Below are positions 54,206 through 63,684 of a stretch of DNA of 64,000 nucleotides, in pieces. This stretch comes from Halobaculum rubrum. Its GTDB lineage: Archaea > Halobacteriota > Halobacteria > Halobacteriales > Haloferacaceae. Each line of letters opens with the position of its first letter. Positions within the stretch are counted from its first letter, which is position 1. The notes beneath the pieces are model-generated. The model was not told the DNA's origin. It worked only from the letters and a program-made list of their open reading frames with translations, and ran no database searches. The DNA lies in the NCBI RefSeq assembly GCF_019880225.1, contig NZ_CP082284.1:2170001-2234000 (forward strand), read 5' to 3'. Both the position numbers and the translations under genes were made by a program.

Positions 54206-54663
54206 GAGTCCACCAACACGTAGCCGCCGTCGCGGCCGCTGTAGCGAACCCGCCCCCGCGACTGGAGATCGCCCATCGTCTCGTCGACGCGTGCCTCGAT
54301 GTCGCCGGCGACCGCCTCGACGAGTCCGTCGAACGACACGGCATCGCCGTCCGAGAGGGCGCCGAGGAGGTCGTCTTCGAGGCCGTTACCCCCAGGGTTC
54401 GAGGGGGGAGAACCTCCCTCCACGGTTGCGGAATCGGGTGCCGGTTCATCGCCGTCCTCGGCCGATCGCGACTCGACTCCCGCGGGCGGCCCGAACTCGT
54501 CGGCGATCCCGAGGTCGCGGCGGCCGGCCTGCACCATCGTCCGGAGGAACTCCGATTGGGACATGTCCAACCGTTCGGCGTCGGCCACCCACGCCTCCTT
54601 TTGGTATGCCGGCACCCGCGCTGTCACGGCGACTCGTTCGGTGTCGGCGTCCGCCTCGCTCAT
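54202..54663 (-). CDS. DUF5805-like DNA-binding protein coupled to the recombinase
   Basis: 153 aa. The N-terminal part (RVAVTARVPAYQKEAWV, then LDMSQSEFLRTMVQAG) reads as a ribbon-helix-helix type DNA-binding fold; a disordered Gly/Pro/Glu linker follows, and the C terminus (DAVSFDGLVEAVAGDIEARV) is a winged-helix-like block. Two potential DNA-binding ends suit an accessory factor of the recombinase whose gene its stop overlaps. The frame is open to 54708, but MSEADADTERV is the better start. Confidence 0.82.
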   Translation of the reverse strand: MSEADADTERVAVTARVPAYQKEAWVADAERLDMSQSEFLRTMVQAGRRDLGIADEFGPPAGVESRSAEDGDEPAPDSATVEGGSPPSNPGGNGLEDDLLGALSDGDAVSFDGLVEAVAGDIEARVDETMGDLQSRGRVRYSGRDGGYVLVDS

Positions 54664-54858
54664 ATCCGCATCTTCGCCGCGGAGTACATGAATCTGGTGC
54701 ACTCCCACGTCCTACTGCCCTAATTCTGTATGTTTCATCTAATACGAAGTGGGGCATAGAGGCGTTCAAGAGCATAAAATCGGCCAAAAACTGCAGTATC
54801 GGCTGGCTCCATACGTGATGCAGAAATCTGTCTCTATATCTGTCCGACGGTGGCCCGA

Positions 54859-55839
54859 TCAGTCCGCGGCGACGTGTTCCTCGACCAGCCGATCGATGTC
54901 GTCGTCGATCTCGTCGATCTCGTCCGTCTGGTCGTCGACCGCCTCGACGATCGCCGCCGTTCCGGACGCCGTTTCCTCGGTCGTCTCGATGACCTCCTCG
55001 ACCATCGTGGTCACTTCCTCGGTGCCGGCGGCCTGCTCGTCGGTCGCGCGGGCGACCTCGTCGATCCCCTGATCGACTTCCTCGACCACCTCGTCGATCT
55101 CCTCGAAGGTCTCCGTGGCCTCCTCCACGGCCGTAACGCCCCGCTCGATCCGCTCGTTGTTCTCCTCCAGGCTCTCGACGGCGGTCTCCGTCTTCGTGTG
55201 GATCCCGTCGATCATCGACTCGATGCTCGCGGCCTGCTCCTGTGAGTCCTCGGCCAGCGATTTGATCTCGTCGGCGACCACGCCGAAGCCCTCGCCGCCG
55301 TCGTCGACGCGTGCGGCCTCGATAGACGCGTTGAGCGCCAGCATGTTCGTCTGTTCGGTGATCCCGTTGATCACCTCGATCACCTCGTCGATCTGCTTGA
55401 CGCTCTCCTGAATGGCCTTCACGTCGTCGGTAACGCTGTCGGCCGCGCTGCTGATCGCCGTCATCGCGTCGGCGATCTCCTCGGCCGACTCCGCCCCCGA
55501 CGCCGCGAGCTCGCGGGCGTCGGAGCTGGCTCCGGCGACCTGTTCGGAGGAGGCGGCGATCTGCTCGACGGCGGCGCTGAGGCTGCCGACCTCGTCGCCG
55601 ACCTGTTCCATGGCTTCGTGCTGCTGAGCCACCTGCTCGCGGATCTCGTCTACCTGTCGGGCGATCTCCACTGACGACCCCTGTAGCTCCCCGATGGAGG
55701 TCTGGATCTCGCTTGCGGCGTCCACGTCGAACCCGTCGTTCCGGTCGACGTTGTCCCGGATCTCCTGGTCGATGTCGACGTCGATATCCTCGTCGATATC
55801 GCTCTTCGACGCCAACTCGTCGGCGTGTTGAGACGACAT
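54859..55839 (-). CDS. Soluble methyl-accepting chemotaxis-type transducer
   Basis: 326 aa with no transmembrane segment. The signalling hairpin tip is intact ([18 protein letters not shown], then [16 protein letters not shown]) and flanking coiled coils continue to the end; the last segment could interact with a membrane receptor array. The N-terminal 60 residues are acidic ([14 protein letters not shown]) with no recognisable sensor domain, so its input is unknown. MSSQHADE was chosen because the upstream in-frame Met lies inside the TATA box. Confidence 0.92.
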   Translation of the reverse strand: MSSQHADELASKSDIDEDIDVDIDQEIRDNVDRNDGFDVDAASEIQTSIGELQGSSVEIARQVDEIREQVAQQHEAMEQVGDEVGSLSAAVEQIAASSEQVAGASSDARELAASGAESAEEIADAMTAISSAADSVTDDVKAIQESVKQIDEVIEVINGITEQTNMLALNASIEAARVDDGGEGFGVVADEIKSLAEDSQEQAASIESMIDGIHTKTETAVESLEENNERIERGVTAVEEATETFEEIDEVVEEVDQGIDEVARATDEQAAGTEEVTTMVEEVIETTEETASGTAAIVEAVDDQTDEIDEIDDDIDRLVEEHVAAD

Positions 55840-56182
55840 ATACTCACCAGTGCTTGGCAAATAAAAAACGCTGTTTTGGAGGTATCATATCTGAGTACAG
55901 GCGTGATCGAGCGCGAGGTGGTGTGGCGTCGCATAAATCACATACTGCGATATCTATTCGAACCGCCGTCACTCCCACAGTTTCGGATCCGTTGTGTGTC
56001 ATCTCACAGAGAGACCGACTGGGTGGGGTACTGTCCGGTGATTTTCGTCGTCGGGTAGAAACGGCAAGTCAAAAAATTCTCTGAGTGATAAGAATGACAA
56101 ACAGCTGTACAACACCCGTTTCACACTTCACGACGGAGGAATAGAAGACACGCCTCAGATCCATCCTCCGAAACTGAGTCAC
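55840..56182. other. Intergenic region without a recognised gene
   Basis: About 340 bp between the transducer promoter and the end of the ABC operon. AT content is above average. Plus-strand frames through it show no family and use unusual codons. A 15-bp palindrome ACTGAGT-C-ACTCAGT (56173-56187) overlaps the end of the last ABC gene. Confidence 0.45.
55859..55868 (-). promoter_or_regulatory. TATA box of the transducer gene
   Basis: TTTTTTATTT on the minus strand, about 24 bp before the ATG at 55839; leaderless start. Confidence 0.6.
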
Positions 56183-56187
56183 TCAGT
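56173..56187 (-). terminator. Palindrome at the end of the peptide ABC operon
   Basis: ACTGAGT, one base, ACTCAGT, covering the stop codon of the last gene on the minus strand. Could form a hairpin at the transcript end; no T-run follows closely. Confidence 0.35.
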
Positions 56188-57625
56188 CGCCGTCGTACCG
56201 TCGAGCCATGACGGCATCGGGTGACTCGTACGCGTCCTCATGTCGGACGCACGCGCTGACCCGGCCGTCGTCGTCGACGACGTGACGGTCAGGGCGGCGC
56301 TCGTCGCAGACGGAACCGAACGTCCCCGTGAGGATCGCGGTCGCCTCCCCGTCGTTCCCGCGGCGCGCGGCATCGACGGCGTCTTCCACGGCCGTGCGTG
56401 CGTCACCCGACAGGAGCGGCTCGTCCGGACCGTCACCCTCGGTCGTCTCCCCGTCACCGGGGCGCCAGCCGAACAGGTCGGCGACCACGTCGTCGATGTC
56501 GTCGGCGGCAGCCGTCAGTCCGAGGCGGCGCCGCACTTGCTCCGTCAGTCCCGTCTCGGCGTTTGCACGCTCGCGAAACACCGTGTGCAGTGCGTCGAGG
56601 CGTTCCCAAGCGGTTCCCGAGAGGTGGTCGAACTTCTCGGGGCGGACCTTCGCAGGGCAGCGCGTCGCGAAGCGACAGCCGGACGGCGGGTCCCGCGGCG
56701 ACGGGGGCGTCCCGCGCAGCGTCACGCGATCGCGGTCGGTCCCGGTGTGGCTGCCCGGGATCGCCGACAGCAGTGACAGCGTGTACGGGTGCGCCGGGTC
56801 GGTGTACACCGACTCGGTGTCACCCAACTCGACGAGGTCTCCGAGGTACATCACTGCGACCCGATCGGCGATGTGGCGGACGACCGAGAGGTCGTGGGCG
56901 ATGAACAGGTACGTGAGTCCAAGCTCCTCCTGAAGATCCTCCAGAAGGTTGATCACCCGAGCCTGGACGCTCACGTCGAGCGCGGACACCGGTTCGTCGA
57001 GTACGATGAACTCGGGTTCGAGCGCGAGCGCCCGGGCGATGCCGACGCGCTGACGCTGCCCGCCCGAGAACTGGTGCGGGTAGCGGTAGTAGTGCTCCTC
57101 GTTGAGTCCGACGAGATCGAGCAGCTCGAACACCCGCCGTCTGCGTTCCGAGGCGGTCTCCCAGTCGTGGGCGTCCAGCGGCTCCCGGACGATCTCGCCG
57201 ACCGTCATACGGTCGTTCAGGCTCGCCTCCGGGTCCTGGAACACCATCTGGGCGTCCCGCTGCCACTCGCGGAGCTGTTTCCCCGTGAGGCGCGCCACGT
57301 TGCGCCCGTCCGAGACGACCTCGCCGCCGGTGGCGTCCTCGAGTCCGAGGATGGTCCGGCCGAGCGTCGTCTTCCCGCAGCCGGACTCGCCGACGAGTCC
57401 CAGCGTCTCGCCGCGGCGGATGTCGAATGAGACGCCGTCGACCGCCTTGACCGGATCGTCGCCGAGGAACCCGTCGTCGTCGTAGTACTTCTTCAGGTTC
57501 CTGACCTCGACGAGGGGGTCGTCGGCCGTGACGTCCGAGTCGGCTCCGGCGGTCGACTCGACAGATCGACTCGCGTTGAACTCGCTCGCCGTCTCCGACT
57601 CCGTCGGCTCGTCGTTGCGGCTCAC
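56183..57625 (-). CDS. Oligopeptide/dipeptide ABC transporter ATPase (DppF-like)
   Basis: 480 aa, long for the family (about 330). Walker A is GESGCGKTT (78-86 region), signature [15 protein letters not shown], Walker [13 protein letters not shown]. The C-terminal oligo-peptide domain begins [12 protein letters not shown] but the usual Cys-x-Cys closing pair is separated by about 110 inserted, Asp/Arg-rich residues before CDERRP and SACVRHED. It starts with GTG overlapping the stop of the DppD-like gene (GTGA). It powers peptide import with the other four genes. Confidence 0.93.
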   Translation of the reverse strand: MSRNDEPTESETASEFNASRSVESTAGADSDVTADDPLVEVRNLKKYYDDDGFLGDDPVKAVDGVSFDIRRGETLGLVGESGCGKTTLGRTILGLEDATGGEVVSDGRNVARLTGKQLREWQRDAQMVFQDPEASLNDRMTVGEIVREPLDAHDWETASERRRRVFELLDLVGLNEEHYYRYPHQFSGGQRQRVGIARALALEPEFIVLDEPVSALDVSVQARVINLLEDLQEELGLTYLFIAHDLSVVRHIADRVAVMYLGDLVELGDTESVYTDPAHPYTLSLLSAIPGSHTGTDRDRVTLRGTPPSPRDPPSGCRFATRCPAKVRPEKFDHLSGTAWERLDALHTVFRERANAETGLTEQVRRRLGLTAAADDIDDVVADLFGWRPGDGETTEGDGPDEPLLSGDARTAVEDAVDAARRGNDGEATAILTGTFGSVCDERRPDRHVVDDDGRVSACVRHEDAYESPDAVMARRYDGD

Positions 57626-58725
57626 GCGCGATCACCGCCGTCGGCGACGGCGTCGCCGTCGGGGGTTCTTTCCCCCCGGGGATCGCCGGCGTCGAGATCG
57701 TGATCGTAGCCCTCCTCGTGGAGCAGACACGCCGCGGAGTGGTCGGGGCCGACCCGGACCGGCTCCGGGTGCACCCTGTCGCAGGCGTCGAACGCCTCCG
57801 GACAGCGGTCGGCGAACCGACAGTCGTTCGGTTCACTCGTCGGCGTCGGGACCTCGCCGCCGATCGTCGGCAGACGGTCGCCCGACACCGTTCGGCCGGG
57901 AATCGACGCCAGGAGCCCCCGCGTGTACGGGTGTTTCGGGGAGCCGAACAGTTCGGCGACGGGTGCCGACTCCACGATCTCGCCGGCGTACATGACGTTC
58001 ACGCGGTCGGCGGTCTCCTCGATGACGCCCATGTCGTGGGTGATGAACATGATCGCGAGATCTTCTTGGCCTTGTAGGTCGTCCAGCAACTCCAGGATCT
58101 GCGCCTGGATCGTCACGTCGAGCGCGGTCGTCGGCTCGTCGCACACCAGCAGATCCGGGTCACACGCGAGCGCGACGGCGATGACCGCCCGCTGGCGCAT
58201 CCCCCCCGAGAACTGGTGGGGATACTCGGTGACCCGGCGGCGTGCGTCCGGGATCCCGACCGACTCCAGCAGTCGGACGGCCTCCTCGCGGGCCGCCTGC
58301 CCACGCAGCCCCTGGTGGATCCGCAGGGTCTCGCGGATCTGATTGCCGACGGTGTACACCGGGTTGAGCGAGTTGCTCGGGTCCTGAAACACGATCGAGA
58401 TGTCGCCCCGGTGGGTGTCCCAGTTGTCGTCGGTCAGTTCGTCGCCGCGGAACCGGATCGAGCCGGACTCGATGACGCCGGGGGAGTCGATCAGCCCGAG
58501 GACCGAGCGGGCCGTGACCGACTTCCCCGAACCGGACTCGCCGACGATCCCGAGCGTTTCGCCCTCCTCGACCGTGAAGGAGACGTCGTCGACCGCGCGG
58601 ATCGTCTCCTTGTCGGTGTGGAAGACGGTCGTCAGCCCCTCGACCTCGAGGAGCGCGTCGCCGCCGTCCGCCGGGGCAGCCTCATCGACTATCTCTCCCG
58701 CGTGCGCGTCGTCGTCGGCCGCCAT
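57622..58725 (-). CDS. Oligopeptide/dipeptide ABC transporter ATPase (DppD-like)
   Basis: 367 aa. Walker A is GESGSGKSV (about 62-70), signature [16 protein letters not shown], Walker [13 protein letters not shown]. The C terminus holds a compact four-Cys set ([12 protein letters not shown], then [10 protein letters not shown] and [10 protein letters not shown]), the oligo-HPY domain that may bind an Fe-S cluster. Acidic tails at both ends. Start ATG overlaps the DppC-like stop (ATGA), so the operon is tightly coupled. Confidence 0.94.
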   Translation of the reverse strand: MAADDDAHAGEIVDEAAPADGGDALLEVEGLTTVFHTDKETIRAVDDVSFTVEEGETLGIVGESGSGKSVTARSVLGLIDSPGVIESGSIRFRGDELTDDNWDTHRGDISIVFQDPSNSLNPVYTVGNQIRETLRIHQGLRGQAAREEAVRLLESVGIPDARRRVTEYPHQFSGGMRQRAVIAVALACDPDLLVCDEPTTALDVTIQAQILELLDDLQGQEDLAIMFITHDMGVIEETADRVNVMYAGEIVESAPVAELFGSPKHPYTRGLLASIPGRTVSGDRLPTIGGEVPTPTSEPNDCRFADRCPEAFDACDRVHPEPVRVGPDHSAACLLHEEGYDHDLDAGDPRGERTPDGDAVADGGDRA

Positions 58726-60179
58726 CAGGCACCACCTCCGCGACCACTGGCGGCGCCCTGGTCTTCGGCGTCGGACTCGGGATCGATCGCGTCGCGGATC
58801 CCGTCGCCGAGAGCGTTGAACCCGGTCACGACGAGCGTGATCAGGATCCCCGGGATGAGCGAGATGTGCCAGGAGGCGGTCGTCACGTAGTCCTGTCCGG
58901 CGTTGACCGCCCGTCCCCACTCGGGGGTGGGCGGGTTGACACCCAACCCGAGGAACGACAGGCCGGCGATGGCGATGATCGCGCCGCCGAGCGTCATCGA
59001 CCCGTACACGAGCACGTAGCCGGTGATGTACGGGAGCATGTGTTTTCGCATGATCGCCGTGGGCGTCTGTCCGAACGACTTCGCGGCGTCGACCCACTCC
59101 CGGTTCGACACCTGCAGCGCCGGGCCGCGGAACGAGCGCCACATCGCCGGCCAGCCGGTGCCCGCGAAGATCAACGCGAGCACGAACGCCCCCGAGTATA
59201 TCTTCCCGATCCACGTTCCAGAGAGGATCACCGAGAGCATGATGAGCAGGAGCAACTGCGGCATCCCCAGGACCGCGTCCGAGACGAGCACCGCCCCGAG
59301 ATCGACTTTTCCGCGGTAGTACGCCGACAGGAGCGCGAGGACGATCGCGACCGACACGGAGAGCCCGACCGAGACGAGCCCGATCACGAGCGAGATCCGC
59401 GACCCGTGGGCGATGAACGTGAACAAGTCCTTGCCGCTCGGGAGCGTCCCGAACGGATGGATCCGGCCGTAGTCGTCGTACTGCATCGGACCGACGTTCT
59501 CCTGTGGCGTCCCTTGCGACTGCGACCCCAGGTTCGCCTGTCCGACCGTCACGGTCTGGGTTCCGCCGTCGGCCCAATAGGTGACCTCGTGTCCATAGGG
59601 GTCTTCGAGGTTCGCGGCCGTCGTCGTGGGACCGAGCGCCGGCGCGAACAGGACCATCACGAAGAACATCACGACGACGGCGACGCCGAACAGCCCCCAC
59701 TTGTGACTCCGGAACCGGTCGACGACGTCGTCGCGCGGCGTCCAGTCGGCGATCCGGTAATAGGTTCGATACCGCTCGTAGCCGACCCACACCCACGCCA
59801 ACGCCGCGAACGAGTACGCGTAGATGAGCGCCGCCCGGAGCAGCCACGCCAGGTCCGGCGACAGGCCGAGGAACGTCCCGACGTAGCCGCTCCCGTCGTA
59901 GTATCCCTGATTCGGAATCGTCTCGCGTGAGAGGAGCGTCGGAACGCCCTCGGCCGCCCGTTCGAGCGCGAGCACCGTAGCGGGGACGGCGACGCCGGGC
60001 AGCGCGGACGCGGCGTCCGCCAGCAGCGCCGAAAGGAACTGCGCGACCGCGCCGGCCTGGAGGGCGAACAGTACGGCCGCGACCCCCACCCAGACCGCCG
60101 CAGGGCGGGGGTTCGCGGTGATCCGGTCTCGAAGCGGTTCAGCCTCGCTGTCGGTGTAGGTTCTGGTAGGTGTCGCCAT
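58725..60179 (-). CDS. Peptide ABC transporter permease (DppC-like) with N-terminal extension
   Basis: 484 aa against about 300 for the family. The core permease starts near residue 155 (FRSHKWGLFGVAVVVMFF) and carries the EAA loop AKSFGQTPTAIMRKH before the last helices. The first 150 residues add two hydrophobic helices (about 27-55 and 113-133) and a loop between them with LSRETIPNQGYYDGSGYVG; the extension is not part of usual DppC. A further loop (about 185-245) is expected outside. ATG start 6 bp after the DppB-like stop. Confidence 0.93.
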   Translation of the reverse strand: MATPTRTYTDSEAEPLRDRITANPRPAAVWVGVAAVLFALQAGAVAQFLSALLADAASALPGVAVPATVLALERAAEGVPTLLSRETIPNQGYYDGSGYVGTFLGLSPDLAWLLRAALIYAYSFAALAWVWVGYERYRTYYRIADWTPRDDVVDRFRSHKWGLFGVAVVVMFFVMVLFAPALGPTTTAANLEDPYGHEVTYWADGGTQTVTVGQANLGSQSQGTPQENVGPMQYDDYGRIHPFGTLPSGKDLFTFIAHGSRISLVIGLVSVGLSVSVAIVLALLSAYYRGKVDLGAVLVSDAVLGMPQLLLLIMLSVILSGTWIGKIYSGAFVLALIFAGTGWPAMWRSFRGPALQVSNREWVDAAKSFGQTPTAIMRKHMLPYITGYVLVYGSMTLGGAIIAIAGLSFLGLGVNPPTPEWGRAVNAGQDYVTTASWHISLIPGILITLVVTGFNALGDGIRDAIDPESDAEDQGAASGRGGGA

Positions 60180-60185
60180 GTGGAG

Positions 60186-61232
60186 TCAGGTCCCCTCGTA
60201 TCCGACACGCGGGTCGATCAGCGTGTAGAGGATGTCCTGTGCGATGTTGATCGTGAGCATGAGCACGATAAACACGAACATCAGCGATCCCACGAGCGGC
60301 AGGTCGCCCTGGATCGCGGCGTCGAAGAACAGCTTCCCCATCCCGTTGATACCGAACACCTGCTCGACGAGCACGCTCCCGCCGATGAGGAGGAACGCCT
60401 CGGTGGTGATCACGGGAACCAGCGGGACGAGCGCGTTGCGGAACACGTGCTTCCAGACGATCGCCCGTCCGGGGATCCCACGTGCGCGAGCGAAGTCGAC
60501 GTACTGCTCGTTTTTCGTCTCCAGAACCGCCGTCCGTCCGATACGCATCTCGTTGCCCATCGACGCCGACCCCAACACGAGCGCGGCCGGGAGGATCTTC
60601 TTGATCGCCGCGAGCGTCTCCCGCGGCTGCGTGAAGAGGGCGAGGGGGTCGCCGGCCATGTACGACAGGCCGGGGTTGCCGGTTACGCCGGACGGGAGGG
60701 TGATCAGGAACGTGTCCCAGTCGAAGCCGAACAGCGACTCCGACCCGACCAGCAGCGCGAGGAGGATCACCGCGAGCCAGAAGTTCGGCATCGCGCGCCA
60801 GACGATCCCCGAGACGGAGGCGATGTAGTCGGCGACCGTGTTCGACCGGATCCCGGCGTAGAAGCCCAACGGCACGCCGATGCAGATGGCGATGAGCACC
60901 GACCAGAAGCCGAGCCAGACGGTGCGCGGGAGGAAATCCAGCACCAACGCGCCGACGTTGGAGCCGGTGTACACCAGCCACGTCTGTCCGAGATCGAGCG
61001 TGAACAGGTTCCACATCCAGTCGACGTAGTGCTGTAACGGGGGTTGATCGAGGCCGAGTTCGGTCCGGGCCGCCTCGTATTTCGCCTCCGTGAGTCGCTC
61101 GTTTCCGCTCAGGAGGTTGGCGGCCGGGTCCACGGGACCCTGGTAGATGATGAACCAGGTCATACTGGTTCCCAACCACAGGACCGGGACGGACATGAGA
61201 ACGCGCTTGACGATGTATTTCAGCCGGTTCAT
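60186..61232 (-). CDS. Peptide ABC transporter permease (DppB-like)
   Basis: 348 aa, normal length. An N-terminal helix (VLMSVPVLWLGTSMTWFIIY), the conserved DPAANLL loop, and the EAA-type loop RARGIPGRAIVWKHVFRNAL mark DppB/OppB. Six helices in all. It lies 88 bp after the binding-protein gene, probably the same transcript with a short gap. Confidence 0.95.
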   Translation of the reverse strand: MNRLKYIVKRVLMSVPVLWLGTSMTWFIIYQGPVDPAANLLSGNERLTEAKYEAARTELGLDQPPLQHYVDWMWNLFTLDLGQTWLVYTGSNVGALVLDFLPRTVWLGFWSVLIAICIGVPLGFYAGIRSNTVADYIASVSGIVWRAMPNFWLAVILLALLVGSESLFGFDWDTFLITLPSGVTGNPGLSYMAGDPLALFTQPRETLAAIKKILPAALVLGSASMGNEMRIGRTAVLETKNEQYVDFARARGIPGRAIVWKHVFRNALVPLVPVITTEAFLLIGGSVLVEQVFGINGMGKLFFDAAIQGDLPLVGSLMFVFIVLMLTINIAQDILYTLIDPRVGYEGT

Positions 61233-61320
61233 GTGTTTCGGGAGGTCAGGGGGTCTCGTTGGTCACTTCGATCGCACTACAAAAATACTGTTGAATCGAG
61301 GAGGCCGGCGCTCGATCGTG

Positions 61321-63474
61321 TCAGTTGCCGTCCTGGTCCTCGAGCGTGAGGGTGTTGAACGTCTGGTTCTCCATCGTCCCGGCCATTCGGACGTTCACCC
61401 GGTTCTGCCAGAGGCGCTGGGAGACGGAGTGGACGAGCGGGAGCTCCTGGACGGCGGCCCAGTTGACCTCCTCCTGGAAGTAGTAGACCTCGTCGCGTGC
61501 GCGGACCGCCTCGTCGCTCGGTCCGCGGTTGTCGAGGTACGTGTCCCACTCGCGGTCCGACTCCGGCATCAGCGGGTCGAACGGTGCCTGCGTGGACTCT
61601 GCCCCGTCGTGGCTGTACCCCGCGGCGTCGAGCGCCGACTCCAGCTCGTCGGGAGTGACGTCCTCGATGGCGACGCGAACCCGGTTGTTCTCGGTGTCGA
61701 CCTTCACGTGGTCCTCGGGGAAGTCGCCGTCGAGCTCCGCGTAGACGTTCGAACGGACGGTGTCTCCGTCGTCGCCGCCGAGGTCGACCCCCTCGGCGAC
61801 GACCTGGTACGTCCACCGGGTGAACATCCCGCTGGCGCTGTCGTACGGCGGGATGAACCGGAGGAAGTTGTCCGACTCCGGCCACTCCATCCCGTCGCCC
61901 AGCGAGAACATGTCCATCGCCCCGTCGAGGGCCTGCCCGATGATCGTCCCGAAGTCGGCCTTGACGATGTTGATGTCGATGTAGGCGGCCGTCGCCTTGT
62001 CGCGCAGCGTCTGGGCGATCGATTCCCAGGCGCCGTCGCCGGAGAACACCGTGAACTCGATCTCCGCGCGGTTGTCCTCACCGTAGCCGGCCTCCTCCAT
62101 GACGCGCTGTGCCTCGCCGATGCGGGCCTCGCCGACGCCGTACGGGTAGCCGTCCGAGAACTGATCCATCCGGTTGCGGTGCCCGTCCTGGTAGTGCTTG
62201 TTGTAGTTCTCGCCGGGGTTCTCGCCCTCCCGGGCCATGAACGCGCCCGGCGGTGTGAGGTGGTATGCCGCGGGCTGGAGCCCCTTGTACACGTCTTGGG
62301 AGATACGATCCTGGTTGATCAGGTAGGCGATCGCCTTGCGGACCGGCTTCGGGGTCCGCGCGGCGTTGAACACGAGGTAATCCGTCGACAGCGTCGGAGC
62401 TTCCCCGTAGTTGGCGGTGTTCCCGTTGTCGAGTTCGTAGGTGCCCGTCCGGTAGGTGCCGCGGTTACGGTCGATGGACCGGCGGTCCGAGTTGAACGCC
62501 GCGGTCGGCATTCCCTCCAGAAGGATGTCGAGGTTTCCGTTCTTGAACCGGGAGAACCGCGTCTGCTGGTTCCCGATCACGGTGTACACGATCTCATCGA
62601 TATAGGGACCCTCGCCGTAGTAGTCCTCGAACGCCGACAGGCGGATCTGGTCGCCCTTGCTCCAGGCGTCGATCTGAAACGGCCCAGTGCCCGCGAAGTA
62701 GGGGCCGTCACCCGACGTGGAGAAGTACTCGTTGTACTCGTACTCGCCCTCCCACATGAGGCCGTCGACGCCCTCGTGGTCCTCGTAATCCTTCGGGTAC
62801 GCGACCGAGCCCTCGGGGATCGGGGCGAACGTGCCGCTGGCGATCTGCGACATCGTGCCCGTGAACGGGGTCGCCATCGTGAACTCGAAGGTGTAGTCGT
62901 CCACCGCCTCGACGGCGAGCGTACCGGGGATGTACGCCGAGACGCCGTCCTTGTCGCCCTGTTTCTCGTGGGCGATGGCGAAGGTGTCGCCGACGATGTC
63001 GTCGGCGTTCCGGGTCTCCTCTGCGCCCGCGAGCCGCTCCCACGAGTACACGAAGTCCTGTGCCGTCAGCTCGTCGCCGTTGTGGAACTGGACCCCCTCC
63101 CGAAGCTGGAAGGTGTAGGTGAGCCCGTCGTCTGACACCTCGTAGTCCGTCGCGAGCCCGGCGACCGGCGGGAGGTCGCCGTTCTCGAACGTCATGAGCG
63201 TGCCGTTGTACTGGTTATAGCCCGCGCCCGACCCCTTGGCGTTTATCGGGTCGAGCGTCTGGACCGGACCGTTGGAGGCCAACTGGAGCGTCCCGCCGGT
63301 GTACTCCCGCTCCGCCTCCGGCGTCGACGTTGCCGTCGAGGTCGACGCCGGCGTGTCGGTGTCGGCTTCCGTCGACTGTTCGTCCGGTTGGTTCCCGGAG
63401 CAGCCCGCGAGCGCCGCCGCCACGCCCGAGCCTGCCGCGGTGAGAAAACGCCGCCGAGTGGTGTCCTCGGACAT
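61321..63474 (-). CDS. Peptide-binding lipoprotein of the ABC importer (SBP family 5)
   Basis: 717 aa. N terminus RRRFLTAAGSGVAAALAGC is a Tat signal with lipobox (Cys25), followed by a Ser/Thr/Asp linker and the family-5 solute-binding protein, with typical VQTLDPI, QLREGVQFHNGDELT and FQIDAWSKGDQI segments. At 717 aa it is longer than the 500-550 typical, mostly in loops. Start MSEDTTRRR was chosen: a TATA-like CATTATG lies 26 bp upstream, while MYV is too close to it. First gene of the importer operon. Confidence 0.94.
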   Translation of the reverse strand: MSEDTTRRRFLTAAGSGVAAALAGCSGNQPDEQSTEADTDTPASTSTATSTPEAEREYTGGTLQLASNGPVQTLDPINAKGSGAGYNQYNGTLMTFENGDLPPVAGLATDYEVSDDGLTYTFQLREGVQFHNGDELTAQDFVYSWERLAGAEETRNADDIVGDTFAIAHEKQGDKDGVSAYIPGTLAVEAVDDYTFEFTMATPFTGTMSQIASGTFAPIPEGSVAYPKDYEDHEGVDGLMWEGEYEYNEYFSTSGDGPYFAGTGPFQIDAWSKGDQIRLSAFEDYYGEGPYIDEIVYTVIGNQQTRFSRFKNGNLDILLEGMPTAAFNSDRRSIDRNRGTYRTGTYELDNGNTANYGEAPTLSTDYLVFNAARTPKPVRKAIAYLINQDRISQDVYKGLQPAAYHLTPPGAFMAREGENPGENYNKHYQDGHRNRMDQFSDGYPYGVGEARIGEAQRVMEEAGYGEDNRAEIEFTVFSGDGAWESIAQTLRDKATAAYIDINIVKADFGTIIGQALDGAMDMFSLGDGMEWPESDNFLRFIPPYDSASGMFTRWTYQVVAEGVDLGGDDGDTVRSNVYAELDGDFPEDHVKVDTENNRVRVAIEDVTPDELESALDAAGYSHDGAESTQAPFDPLMPESDREWDTYLDNRGPSDEAVRARDEVYYFQEEVNWAAVQELPLVHSVSQRLWQNRVNVRMAGTMENQTFNTLTLEDQDGN

Positions 63475-63485
63475 CACGTACATCC

Positions 63486-63507
63486 GTTACTTCGGGCATA
63501 ATGTAAC
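63486..63507 (-). promoter_or_regulatory. Promoter and flanking inverted repeat of the importer operon
   Basis: CATTATG (63497-63503 on the minus strand) lies about 26 bp before the ATG. It is flanked by GTTAC (63486-63490) and GTAAC (63503-63507), an inverted repeat around the TATA box that could be an operator. Confidence 0.45.
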
Positions 63508-63684
63508 TTGTCATCTACAGTCCTATGTGTATATATAGGCACACAGATCGCTCTCTATTCCACACATCTGCATTTTCACGTATCGTCCATTATATACACT
63601 CACACGGCGAACCCGGTGCGATCGGTCCGCTCGCGAACGCCCGGGACCGGGACCGTTTTGAACCGGGTGTCCCACGCCACCGAT

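Noticed and set aside
55825-56058. Plus-strand 77-codon frame through the transducer promoter
   Set aside because: Begins inside the transducer gene on the other strand, runs across its TATA box and has unusual codon use and no motif.
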